Source: Desulfobacteraceae bacterium
Lineage (GTDB): Bacteria; Desulfobacterota; Desulfobacteria; Desulfobacterales; RPRI01
Reading direction: 5' to 3'
Length of the DNA: 64,000 bases
Assembly (NCBI GenBank): GCA_011391695.1
Contig: JAABQB010000004.1
Coordinates: 1-64,000 of the forward strand
Shown: positions 35,790 through 44,616 of the stretch, in pieces
Position numbering within the stretch: the first letter of the stretch is position 1
Layout of the letters: every line of letters starts with the position of its first letter
The notes under the pieces: generated by a model
Told to the model about the DNA's origin: nothing
The model's database searches: none
What the model saw: the letters and a program-made list of their open reading frames with translations, nothing else
Translations under genes and position numbers: made by a program

Positions 35790-35857
35790 TCCGGAGCGCA
35801 TCTGAAGGGAAGATCAATTTGGGTTTGATATCCGGGGCAGTGAGAAGGAACACTATT

Positions 35858-36613
35858 ATGGAAGATCTAATCAAAAAGGCAGCCAGGGATCTTGCAGGGT
35901 CAAATAAAGTTATTGCCCTTACGGGCGCCGGCATTTCTGTTGAAAGCGGCATCCCTCCTTTTCGCGGCAAGGGTGGATTATGGGAAAAGATTGATCCCAT
36001 GGAATTTGCGCATATTGATGCCTTCTTGCGGGATCCAGCAAAAGTCTGGAATATTCTTATAAGGGAGATGAAAGATATTGTTGACAAAGCCAGACCGAAC
36101 GAAGCGCACAATGGTTTGGCAAAACTTGAAAAGCTCGGGATACTCAACTCAATTATAACCCAGAATGTTGACGGGCTTCACCAGATGGCGGGAAACAGCG
36201 ATGTTATAGAATTTCACGGCAACTTTGCATGGCAGAAATGCCTTGATTGCGGGAAAAAAATTGAAACTTTCAAAATATCCCTGAATGAGATTCCACCCAA
36301 ATGTTCCTGCGGAGGAATTTTAAGACCGGACTGTGTTTTCTTCGGTGAAATGATATCTCCTGATCATCTTGTGCGTTCACGAAGGGTTTCTTATGAATGC
36401 GATATAATGCTGGTTATAGGAACATCGGCGCTCGTCCAGCCGGCAGCATACATGCCTGTCATAGCAAAAGAATCAGGAGCCACGGTAATTGAAATCAATC
36501 CGGAAAGCACCCCTCTTACAGGAAGCATAAGCGACTACCTGATAAAGGGGAATGCCGGAAAAATCATAAGAGAAATTGTTACTGAAGTAGAACGTATCAT
36601 GCAGAGCATGTAA
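35858..36613 (+). CDS. Sir2-family NAD-dependent protein deacylase
   Basis: This sirtuin of about 251 residues has TGAGISVESGIPPFRG (residues 22 onwards), ITQNVDGLHQMAG and VIEFHGN with catalytic His120. The zinc module has Cys128/Cys131 and Cys149/Cys151; GTSALVQPAAYMP follows. It removes acyl groups from lysines using NAD. The start at ATG 35858 has AAGGA upstream; an earlier TTG in frame is less likely. With the AcuC-like enzyme 2.6 kb upstream this gives two lysine deacylases of unrelated mechanism in one gene run, suited to control of acyl-CoA synthetases. Acyl specificity is not predictable here. Confidence 0.94.
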   Translation: MEDLIKKAARDLAGSNKVIALTGAGISVESGIPPFRGKGGLWEKIDPMEFAHIDAFLRDPAKVWNILIREMKDIVDKARPNEAHNGLAKLEKLGILNSIITQNVDGLHQMAGNSDVIEFHGNFAWQKCLDCGKKIETFKISLNEIPPKCSCGGILRPDCVFFGEMISPDHLVRSRRVSYECDIMLVIGTSALVQPAAYMPVIAKESGATVIEINPESTPLTGSISDYLIKGNAGKIIREIVTEVERIMQSM

Positions 36614-36614
36614 A

Positions 36615-38159
36615 ATGTCTGAACTTGAAAACGGCTGGATAAAAAGAGTCTCTGTCACGCCCCCTTCCATTGAAGACAACACTGCGGATGCAGACAGGCT
36701 GGAAAGAGAGTTGATGGCCATTCTCAAAACGGAAAGGGTCGATATCGACCTGTCTGTTCTTGCAGATCTCCCGGAGCTGTTCAGAAAGAGCAATTATAAT
36801 TTACGCTGCGTTCTTTCTAAAGATCACAGAAAGTGGCGCCTTTCCGGAATATCATCCGATGATATGGACAGGTTAACCGGCTTAGCGGTTGATCTTGGCA
36901 CGACCACCGTTGTGTTAAGGTTGATTGATCTTTCAACCGGCCTTGCTCTGGCTGAAAGCTCTTTCATAAATCCCCAGATATCAATCGGGCCTGATATCCT
37001 TACAAGATTGCATTTTGCCGAAAAAGAGAACGGGCTCTGTGAACTGAACAGGCTGATAATTGAAGGATTGAACCGAGCCATAGCAGAACTGTGCAAATCC
37101 TGCAAAATAGGACATTCCGACATATATCTCCTTTCCGTGGCGGGAAATACATCCATGACCCATCTTTTTCTCGGGTTAAATCCCCGCTGGATTATCCGGG
37201 AGCCCTATATCCCGGTCACAAACAGACCGGGCAGTATCAGTGCCCGCGAGCTTGGAATAACAGCAAATAAATCCGCCGGGGTTTTTATTTTCCCGAACAC
37301 GGGAAGTTATTTCGGAGGAGACCTTGTTGCCGGGATTTTATATTCGGGCTTGAACAGTGGCGAGAATACATCTATCCTCGTAGATGTCGGGACAAATGCC
37401 GAAGTTGTCATAGGGAATAAAAACTGGCTGGTTGCCTGCGCCGGGGCTGCCGGGCCGGCTCTTGAAGGAGGGGTCACAAAGATGGGCATGATGGCGGGCC
37501 CCGGAGTAATTGACAAGGTTTCTGTTGATTCGGAAACCGGGCATTTTTCAATTCATACAATCGAAGGCCTTCCCCCCAGGGGCATTTGCGGTTCAGGCCT
37601 CATAGATCTTGCGGCAGGTCTTTTCCTCTCCGGCATGGTAGACATAAGGGGAAAATTTGTACCAGAGGCATGTAAGGGGAGATTAAAAGAGAATGAAGGA
37701 TTAAAATACTTTGTTCTTGTTCCGGCAAATGAATCTGCAGAGGAGAATGATCTTTCAATAAGCCAGGCCGATCTTGACAGCCTCATAAGATCCAAAGCAG
37801 CCATGTACACCATACTTGAAACCATTGCCTCTTATGTCGGGATTTCACTTTCAGAGCTCTCGATGTTTTATGTGGCGGGTACTTTCGGCTCCCTTATCAA
37901 TCCGCGCTCAGCCATTACCATCGGAATGATGCCGGATCTTCCTGAGGGCGCCTATAAGTCCATTGGGAACAGCTCTCTTGAAGGCGCTTCCATGCTTCTT
38001 AAAAACCACAGATTAATTGATGAAATTGATGCCATCAGAAACAGCATTACTTATATCGAATTGAATGTAAACCAGGATTTCATGAACCGGTTTTCTGCCG
38101 CCAGATTTATCCCACACACAAATCTTTCGCTTTTCCCATCGGTCAATTCTGATCCGTAA
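36615..38159 (+). CDS. ASKHA-domain corrinoid-activation protein (DUF4445/RACE type), no ferredoxin domain
   Basis: This 514-residue protein carries the ATP-binding ASKHA fold: GLAVDLGTTTVVLRLIDL near residue 93, SVAGNTSMTHLFLG, ILVDVGTNAEVVIG, CAGAAGPALEGG and FYVAGTFGSLINP. The C-terminal RFSAARFIPHTNLSLFPSV is typical of RACE proteins (RamA-type activators), which reduce corrinoid cofactors at ATP cost. Usual members have an N-terminal [2Fe-2S] ferredoxin domain; here the first 90 residues contain only one Cys. It starts 1 base after Sir2. A repeat fragment begins at its stop codon. An electron donor in trans, or a regulatory role, is inferred. Confidence 0.88.
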   Translation: MSELENGWIKRVSVTPPSIEDNTADADRLERELMAILKTERVDIDLSVLADLPELFRKSNYNLRCVLSKDHRKWRLSGISSDDMDRLTGLAVDLGTTTVVLRLIDLSTGLALAESSFINPQISIGPDILTRLHFAEKENGLCELNRLIIEGLNRAIAELCKSCKIGHSDIYLLSVAGNTSMTHLFLGLNPRWIIREPYIPVTNRPGSISARELGITANKSAGVFIFPNTGSYFGGDLVAGILYSGLNSGENTSILVDVGTNAEVVIGNKNWLVACAGAAGPALEGGVTKMGMMAGPGVIDKVSVDSETGHFSIHTIEGLPPRGICGSGLIDLAAGLFLSGMVDIRGKFVPEACKGRLKENEGLKYFVLVPANESAEENDLSISQADLDSLIRSKAAMYTILETIASYVGISLSELSMFYVAGTFGSLINPRSAITIGMMPDLPEGAYKSIGNSSLEGASMLLKNHRLIDEIDAIRNSITYIELNVNQDFMNRFSAARFIPHTNLSLFPSVNSDP

Positions 38160-38270
38160 AAAGTCGAAGTCCAGACGGCAAAGTAACAAAATCCTGTCAA
38201 TTCGTTGCGAAGCAACTTGCCAGATCTCCGCAATCAAATCCGCATCCGAGATTAATCCAAACATTTGAAG
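38156..38270. repeat. partial MITE-like element with hairpin
   Basis: CGTAAAAAGTCGAAGTCC and then GACGGCAAAGTAACAAAATCC resemble the left end of the element at 58552-58705. A small GTTGCGAAGCAAC hairpin follows at 38204-38216. The TAA stop of the upstream gene lies at the element boundary. No coding function seen. Confidence 0.5.
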
Positions 38271-39392
38271 TCAGGGGGATGCAGCGGTTGCAGAGGTCTG
38301 TGCTGGAGACGCTGGTTCACGAATGCAACGGACGAGCACGGTGACTACGGTACCACGGTTGGCAATTTCGGTATTCTCCAGTTTGGAGGAAGCGGACGAA
38401 GACGTGAAATCGACATACTGAGCTGCGAGGAACGATCGCACAATGTCGCCTCGGATTGCGAAATTGATGTTCTGAGGCAAATCGCCGGTGCTTTTCGCCA
38501 GCTTGAGGGCATCGAGCTTGGAGACCACAATTCCAATGACATTGCCCGCCGCGTCGAAAACCGGCCCTCCGCTGTTTCCACGCTGGATCGGGACATCGAT
38601 CTGCATATGCGCGGGATTGCCACTCACCCCCACCGTCGAGTTCACGTGGCCGAAACTGATATTGGGTTGCGCGCTGAGCACGTTGACCAGCGGGTATCCG
38701 ATTACGGCCACCGGTTCGCCCAATTTTGGCGCCGCATCCTGACGCAGCGGCGCTGCCAGTGGAAAAGATGCTTCCACAGCGAGAAGCGCGAGATCCAGAG
38801 CCGGGTCTGCATTCCGAAGAGTGGCCTTGACGGTTCGGTTGGAATCGAGAACGATTTGAAAGGAGTCGCATTGGCGGACCACATGCTCGTTGGTCAGGAT
38901 GAGCCCGTTCGGGGTGATCACGATGCCAGACCCGGTCGAAATGGTCCGCACGGCCGGTTTCGCAGGTACGGCTTTCTTCAGTGCCACTGCCGCTCCGCCA
39001 TCAGTGTACCCCGCGATATAGTCGCAAGCCTGCTTCATGGCCGCAGCGACGTCGGATCCTTTCTCCGGCGCGGCAAATTTCGACTTCCAATCTCTTCGAA
39101 AATCGATGTGCGTCAGTTTCCCGCCTTCGCCAAAGTATTGCGTCATCTCCAAGGAGACTTTCTCCTCATTGCAGAGCACATAATACTGGCTGCGCGTGGT
39201 GGAATAAGCCTTGCCTGATGCAAGCTTCTGCGGGTTCACATACGCGCGATTCAGGAGGAAGATGCCGTACATTCCTATCGAGTCAAGGTCGACCTGTGAT
39301 TGATAGATTGCCGTCGACGGGAGAGGTTTCCAATCAGCGCCCAATAAAGTGGGCGTCAGGACCATCAAGGCCAAAAACCACAAATAGCGCAT
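38271..39392 (-). CDS. secreted trypsin-like serine protease with N-terminal adhesin-E-like domain
   Basis: This protein of about 373 residues starts with a signal peptide (YLWFLALMVLTPTLLGA). A region of about 100 residues resembles surface-adhesin protein E-type domains, followed by a trypsin-like domain with the triad His in LTNEHVV, Asp in DLALLAV and Ser in GNSGGPV, close to HtrA. There is no PDZ domain. The gene is visibly richer in G+C than its neighbours and has long open frames on the opposite strand as a result, which suggests horizontal acquisition. Export by Sec is expected. It is divergent from the adjacent type II secretion operon and could be one of its substrates. The start is uncertain between 39392 and 39413. 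Confidence 0.87.
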   Translation of the reverse strand: MRYLWFLALMVLTPTLLGADWKPLPSTAIYQSQVDLDSIGMYGIFLLNRAYVNPQKLASGKAYSTTRSQYYVLCNEEKVSLEMTQYFGEGGKLTHIDFRRDWKSKFAAPEKGSDVAAAMKQACDYIAGYTDGGAAVALKKAVPAKPAVRTISTGSGIVITPNGLILTNEHVVRQCDSFQIVLDSNRTVKATLRNADPALDLALLAVEASFPLAAPLRQDAAPKLGEPVAVIGYPLVNVLSAQPNISFGHVNSTVGVSGNPAHMQIDVPIQRGNSGGPVFDAAGNVIGIVVSKLDALKLAKSTGDLPQNINFAIRGDIVRSFLAAQYVDFTSSSASSKLENTEIANRGTVVTVLVRCIREPASPAQTSATAASP

Positions 39393-39996
39393 ATTCCGTT
39401 CAGATCTTTGCATGGTGGTAGTTTCCGTCTATTCTCTTCGGATTCACAACTCTCGGCCAGGATTTCCATTTAGGGAAAACCTCTTCAATGTCGAAATTCT
39501 CCAACAATATGAAGAAGAACAAGCAATAGTGACACACAAATTAATATATGGGGATAGCACCGGAGTGTCAAGGAGATTCAGGGACCGCAAATTCTTTCAC
39601 TTCTGAAGACTCATTAGAGCGCTCCAAACTTCTCCATAGATTCTTGCTCTTGCATTAACTTTCAGAATATCGTCACCTTTTTTCTGGACAATTCTAAAGA
39701 AACCAAAATTTGTCACAAGCCACATAATAGTCTCCGGGGAAAAGTTCCAACCAATCGATATTAAATAGTAAATCAATCGATTATTTGACTCGGAAAGGAG
39801 TGAAGCCTTGCGTTTCAACGAGCAAAGAGGAGACATTAAATAAATTCTGATATGATGGGTGGCCGGAATGGCGCGGATTACGCTCCACTCTTGCGGAAAT
39901 TAGCTAATAATTGAAATTATTTGCATAAAATGAAAATAAATTGTATCTTAATAATATACGGAAAATTGAACGAAAAAATGCTTTATCGGAAAGATC
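39393..39996. other. gene-free, A/T-rich stretch with possible mobile-element remnant
   Basis: About 600 bases without a convincing gene. A 79-codon frame on the - strand (39597-39836) has no ribosome binding site and no recognised family. GGGTGGCCGGAATGGCGCGG at 39857-39876 recalls degenerate sequences I associate with insertion-sequence ends; that is recollection, not proof. The last 100 bases are very A/T-rich and probably contain the promoter of the secretion operon, but no clear pair of boxes stands out. Confidence 0.4.
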
Positions 39997-40869
39997 ATGG
40001 AGATAATTGACTGGCGAGCCCAAAATTCTAAAATATTAGTCCTGGTTAACGTATTGCTCGGGATAGTCCTTTTTATTTTTGTTCTGATCTTCGTACGGAA
40101 CATCATCGCAAAAGTTTATAAGGCAAGAGATGCAAAAGCTCCCATTCTTTCCCAGGTTGCAACCACAAAATACGGAAGGAAGAACCCTAAAGAATATGAA
40201 ACCATCCTTAAAAATAATCCATTCGGTTTCCAGGCCGGTACTCTGAAACCGCTAACCGGCCTGTCGGATAAGGCGCTTCCTGTCTTTGACATTAAACTGA
40301 TAGGTACAATTTCAGATAACGCGCGTTACAGTTATGCCGTGTTTCTCGGCAAAGACAAAAAGCAGGAGATCTTTAAGAAAGGTGATTCCGTTTTCGGAAG
40401 GGGTTTGCTCAGGCGGGTTGAGAAAAGCAAGGTGTTTATTGAGGAAGGAGGTATTTTAACGGAAATTCCCATATCGGATGTGATAGCAACCGATATGGAT
40501 TTTGCCCCTCTCAGTAGTGAATTGCCTGATCATGTGAAAAGTGTAGGTGAAGGGGAGTACCTGATCGATCAGGAAGCTCTTCAACAAGCCCTGGACAATC
40601 CCAATCAGATCATGACTGGTGCGAGATTAATCCCTAATATGGTAAATAACAAGCAAGAAGGATTTATTCTGAAGGAAGTTAAAAAGGGCGGAATATATGA
40701 CAGCATGGGCTTGAGAAATGGAGACACTCTTTTGCAGATAAACGATTACAATATTTCAAACCCCGCGAATGCCCTTCAGGCATTTACTGCCCTGAGGGGA
40801 ATGGACACGGTGCGACTCGATATTATAAGGTCCGGCGCAAAAACGACAATGACCTATCAAATAAGATAA
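39997..40869 (+). CDS. gspC: type II secretion protein GspC
   Basis: This 290-residue inner-membrane protein opens with a short cytoplasmic segment and one membrane helix (VLVNVLLGIVLFIFVLIFV). A periplasmic homology region follows (FDIKLIGTISDNARYSYAVF), then a C-terminal PDZ domain (about 205-290, with GGIYDSMGLRNGDTLLQIND). GspC links the inner-membrane platform to the secretin. The start has GGAAAG upstream. It opens an operon running to about 51151. The classical members have similar length. Confidence 0.92.
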   Translation: MEIIDWRAQNSKILVLVNVLLGIVLFIFVLIFVRNIIAKVYKARDAKAPILSQVATTKYGRKNPKEYETILKNNPFGFQAGTLKPLTGLSDKALPVFDIKLIGTISDNARYSYAVFLGKDKKQEIFKKGDSVFGRGLLRRVEKSKVFIEEGGILTEIPISDVIATDMDFAPLSSELPDHVKSVGEGEYLIDQEALQQALDNPNQIMTGARLIPNMVNNKQEGFILKEVKKGGIYDSMGLRNGDTLLQINDYNISNPANALQAFTALRGMDTVRLDIIRSGAKTTMTYQIR

Positions 40870-40885
40870 GGAGAAGACAAACAGG

Positions 40886-43012
40886 ATGGGCAAAAAAATC
40901 ATATGTATGTTGTTATTGTTTATCTCCTTTACATTCGCTTCGGGTATTGCGTCGAATGCTTTTGGAGTTGCTACGGAGGAGGAGAAGGTAACCATCAATT
41001 TCGTGGATGTTGACCTTCCGGTCATTGCGAGATTTTTCAGCGAAATTACCAAGAAAAATTTTATTTTTGATGATAGGATTAAGGGTAAGATCACGATTAT
41101 CGCTCCATCAAAAATCAGCGTGGACGATGCCTTCAATCTCTTTACATCTGTGCTGGCATTAAAAGGGTTTACCTTTGTTTCCACCACTGCCGGCACCTAC
41201 AAAATTATCCCCACCATGGAAGCAAAGCAGAGAGGACTGGAGGTTTCAGGGGACAGGTCTCCTGTCAACGAAAGCTATATCGCGAGACTTATACCTCTCA
41301 AAGATATTTCCGCAGACGAGGTCATTAAGTTTATCCGGCCTATGGTATCGAGAGAAGGTTATGCCTCGGCATTCGGTCCCGGGAATATGCTGCTGGTTAT
41401 AGATTCAGGAACAAATATAGAGAAGATAGCTTCCATCATAGAGGCTATAGACCGACCATCTATGGTTGGAACGCCTGAAATTATCTATCTCAAGCACGCG
41501 AGCGCCGAAGCTGTTGCCAAAATACTCAATGAGGGCATAAGCCAGAGACGACAGGCAGCAACGCCGCAGACCCTTCCAGATGCAACAGCGAAGGCAATCG
41601 CGGACCAGAGGTTAAATGCCGTTATTCTTTTTGGAGATAAAATTGCTGTTGGATTAATGCAATCCCTTGTTTCACTGCTTGATGTTCGCTCCCCGGAAAC
41701 CCAGGGGATCATCAATGTCTGTTTCCTGGAGAATGCTGATGCCACCGAACTTTCAAAAGTACTGGAGAGTCTTGTAAAAGTAAAACAGGTTCAACCGCCA
41801 GCGGCAACGGTGACGGCATTTGAGACTGTCGGAGGGATAACCATAACGGCGGATAAAGCTTCCAACGCCCTGGTAGTCGTTGCCTCTCCTGCAGATTACC
41901 GGAATTTGTCCCAGGTCATAAAACAGCTCGATAAAAGGAGGAGGCAGGTGTTCGTGGAAGCAATGATTGCCGAAGTCTCTATCGATAAGCTGCTTGAACT
42001 GGGGACTAAATGGCGGGCCGCAGCTCTTTCGGATGGAGAGCCTGTTCTGGTGGGAGGCGTTGGGACGGTTGATGCTTCCACGATCAGCTCTATACTTACC
42101 GGCATGACAGGTCTTGCGCTGGGCGGTGTGGCCAATTACTTCACGGTACCGCAGGAATTCATCCCGGGGGCAACTTCGGACATGAGGATGCCGGGAATTA
42201 CGGCACTATTCAGCCTGAGCGATTTCAAGGGCGCGGTAAATGTCCTCTCGACACCGCAGATTCTGACATCCGATAATAAGGAGGCAGAAATCCTTGTCGG
42301 TGAGAACATACCCATGATCTCAAAGAGAGAGAGAGACGTCACAACAACTTCAACTGTTCTTACTTCCATTGAACGTAAAGATGTCGGCATTATGTTGAAG
42401 CTGACCCCCCAGATCAACGAAGGGGAATTTGTTAAACTTGACATATATCAGGAGATTTCAGCGCAGAAGCAGGAATCTGAAAATGTTATCACCTCTGTCG
42501 GTCCCACTATGACCAAAAGATCTACGAAGACATCCGTGGTGGTGAAGGATAAACAGTCCGTCGTGATCGGAGGGCTCATGTCGGAGAGGGATGAAGATCT
42601 CATTACCAAGGTCCCTCTTCTGGGAGATATCCCCATCCTGGGATGGCTGTTTAAATACAAGAGCACCAACAAGAAGAAGACAAATCTTTTGATATTTCTT
42701 ACCCCCTATATCATTAAGGAACCCTCGTCTCTTTCCAGACTTTCCCATAGCAAGCTCAACGATTATGTGAAGAATGAAAAACAGTACGTGACGGATGAAC
42801 TGTTTGTTACGTTCAGGGAAGGTGTAACCGGGGAGGCTATCCTGGAGATAATAAACGGGCAGAAGGCAGTTGTTTTTAAAACCACCGAGGGAAGAATTTA
42901 TCACCTTAAGCTCGATAAAGAGCAGGAGCTTCAAGATGCTGTCAATAAGTTTTCGGCCTTGCCGGAGGTGCAGAAGGTTGAGCCTGTCCCGAGGATCATA
43001 TTATCCGAATAA
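40886..43012 (+). CDS. gspD: type II secretion secretin GspD
   Basis: This 708-residue outer-membrane secretin has a signal peptide (about 1-26). N0 to N3 domains follow, starting VTINFVDVDLPVIARFFSEI, with repeated IIEAIDRPS and KQLDKRRRQVFVEAMIAEVS elements. The C-terminal secretin core includes VNVLSTPQILTSDNKEAEI and VPLLGDIPILGWLFKY. A roughly 90-residue tail after the barrel is unusual and lacks an obvious S-domain match. It forms the multimeric channel through which folded proteins leave. It lies 16 bases after gspC. Confidence 0.97.
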   Translation: MGKKIICMLLLFISFTFASGIASNAFGVATEEEKVTINFVDVDLPVIARFFSEITKKNFIFDDRIKGKITIIAPSKISVDDAFNLFTSVLALKGFTFVSTTAGTYKIIPTMEAKQRGLEVSGDRSPVNESYIARLIPLKDISADEVIKFIRPMVSREGYASAFGPGNMLLVIDSGTNIEKIASIIEAIDRPSMVGTPEIIYLKHASAEAVAKILNEGISQRRQAATPQTLPDATAKAIADQRLNAVILFGDKIAVGLMQSLVSLLDVRSPETQGIINVCFLENADATELSKVLESLVKVKQVQPPAATVTAFETVGGITITADKASNALVVVASPADYRNLSQVIKQLDKRRRQVFVEAMIAEVSIDKLLELGTKWRAAALSDGEPVLVGGVGTVDASTISSILTGMTGLALGGVANYFTVPQEFIPGATSDMRMPGITALFSLSDFKGAVNVLSTPQILTSDNKEAEILVGENIPMISKRERDVTTTSTVLTSIERKDVGIMLKLTPQINEGEFVKLDIYQEISAQKQESENVITSVGPTMTKRSTKTSVVVKDKQSVVIGGLMSERDEDLITKVPLLGDIPILGWLFKYKSTNKKKTNLLIFLTPYIIKEPSSLSRLSHSKLNDYVKNEKQYVTDELFVTFREGVTGEAILEIINGQKAVVFKTTEGRIYHLKLDKEQELQDAVNKFSALPEVQKVEPVPRIILSE

Positions 43013-43095
43013 TTATCAACAATGGCTCAAAAATCAGGTGCTTAGTTCTTTAATCAGGAGATTGGAGAACAGGAAATTTACAAAGGTATTTTCAT

Positions 43096-44616
43096 TTGGA
43101 AGTTATAGAACATATTCAAGATAACGATGTGGAGATGGCGCTGCTGAGAGAGGTTCCCTACTTTTTTGCGAGGAACAATCTTGTCATGCCGTTGAGGAGG
43201 AGAGAAAGTTATTTCGTTGCCGCGGTTGTGGAAGAGAAAGGTCTCCTGGCCGCTGCTGAACTGGCCAGAAAATACCGGCTGACTCTTTATCCCCTGAAGG
43301 CAGGGCAGAAAGTTGTTATTGATGCAATCAGCAAGTTCTACGGCCAGATAGGCACTGCCGAGGAGGTGATGGATAATATTGCCGGAGAAGACCTGTCATC
43401 CGTAGCCACGGAGTTTGAAAAACCGCGCGATATTCTTGAACTTACAGAAGATGCGCCGATTATACGACTTCTTAACGCCCTTTTCCAGCAGGCAGCCAAA
43501 GAGAGGGCCAGCGACATTCATATAGAGCCTTATGAAAAAGATCTGAATGTGAGGATGAGGGTTGACGGAATCCTGCACAGGGTTCTTAGCCCTCCGAAAA
43601 TCATCCAGGACGCCCTGATCAGCAGGGTGAAGATCATGGCAAATCTCGATATTGCCGAGAAGAGGCTGCCTCAGGATGGCCGGATAAGACTTCTTGTAGG
43701 CGGGCAGGATATTGATCTTCGGGTATCTATCGTCCCCACCGCGTTTGGAGAGAGGGCGGTATTGAGGCTGCTGAACAGGAAACAGGGGCTAATCGGTCTT
43801 TATGAGGTAGGTTTTGATAAAAAGGATGAAGAGAGATTTGAAAGGTTATTGGAGAAAACGAGCGGAATCATTCTCGTAACCGGGCCAACGGGGAGCGGTA
43901 AGACAACGACTCTCTATGCGGCGATAAACAGGGTTCACACGGAAGATAGAAACATTATAACGGTAGAAGATCCTATAGAGTATCAATTGAAGGGCATAGG
44001 GCAGATGCAGGTTAATCCTAAAATCGGCCTAACTTTTGCTTCCGGTCTGAGATCATTCTTAAGACAGGACCCTGATATTATCATGATCGGTGAAATCCGC
44101 GACTTTGAAACCGCTGAAATTGCTATTCAAGCCTCCCTGACGGGTCATCTTGTCTTAAGCACACTCCATACAAATGATGCCGCCTCTGCCGTTGTCAGAC
44201 TCACAGATATGGGCATGGAACCATTTCTTGTCGCGTCGTCTTTGGTCGCTGTTCTTGCCCAGCGTCTTGTCAGGACCATTTGCCCCTATTGTAAGGAGGA
44301 GTTTACACCAACACCTTTGGAAGCTGCATATTTTTCCTCACCGGTTCAGGTATTATACAGAGGAAAGGGATGTCGGATGTGCAAGGAAACCGGTTATCTC
44401 GGAAGAACAGGAATCTTTGAATTTCTTTATGTAGACAACGAAATAAGGCAAATGATTTCCGGACGTGCGGATTCACGGGCCATGAAGGATTATGCCGTTT
44501 CGCGGGGCATGAGAACCCTTCACATGGATGGCCTGGAAAAGGTCATGAAAGGGATTACATCATTACAGGAAATCCTGAGAGTTACGCAGAAGGACTATGC
44601 CGATATTTCAGTATAA
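43096..44616 (+). CDS. gspE: type II secretion ATPase GspE
   Basis: This 506-residue secretion ATPase has an N-terminal GspL-binding domain, Walker A GPTGSGKTTTLYA, an Asp box, Walker B DPDIIMIGEIRDFETAE and the His box LVLSTLHTNDA. A zinc-binding four-Cys motif is present (CPYCKE and CRMCKE). The start appears to be TTG at 43096 with AAAGG nine bases upstream; the first ATG in frame would remove part of the N-terminal domain. The 3' end overlaps gspF by 20 bases. Confidence 0.96.
   Translation: MEVIEHIQDNDVEMALLREVPYFFARNNLVMPLRRRESYFVAAVVEEKGLLAAAELARKYRLTLYPLKAGQKVVIDAISKFYGQIGTAEEVMDNIAGEDLSSVATEFEKPRDILELTEDAPIIRLLNALFQQAAKERASDIHIEPYEKDLNVRMRVDGILHRVLSPPKIIQDALISRVKIMANLDIAEKRLPQDGRIRLLVGGQDIDLRVSIVPTAFGERAVLRLLNRKQGLIGLYEVGFDKKDEERFERLLEKTSGIILVTGPTGSGKTTTLYAAINRVHTEDRNIITVEDPIEYQLKGIGQMQVNPKIGLTFASGLRSFLRQDPDIIMIGEIRDFETAEIAIQASLTGHLVLSTLHTNDAASAVVRLTDMGMEPFLVASSLVAVLAQRLVRTICPYCKEEFTPTPLEAAYFSSPVQVLYRGKGCRMCKETGYLGRTGIFEFLYVDNEIRQMISGRADSRAMKDYAVSRGMRTLHMDGLEKVMKGITSLQEILRVTQKDYADISV

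Noticed and set aside
38013-38264. 83-codon - strand frame over the 3' end of the corrinoid-activator gene
   Set aside because: Most of it overlaps the well-supported + strand gene and the rest is repeat sequence.
38265-39218. 317-codon + strand frame opposite the protease
   Set aside because: It is a shadow in G+C-rich DNA: it lacks any recognised motif, while the - strand frame has a signal peptide and full catalytic triad.
39597-39836. 79-codon - strand frame as a gene
   Set aside because: No ribosome binding site, no family resemblance and odd composition; kept only as part of the gene-free region description.
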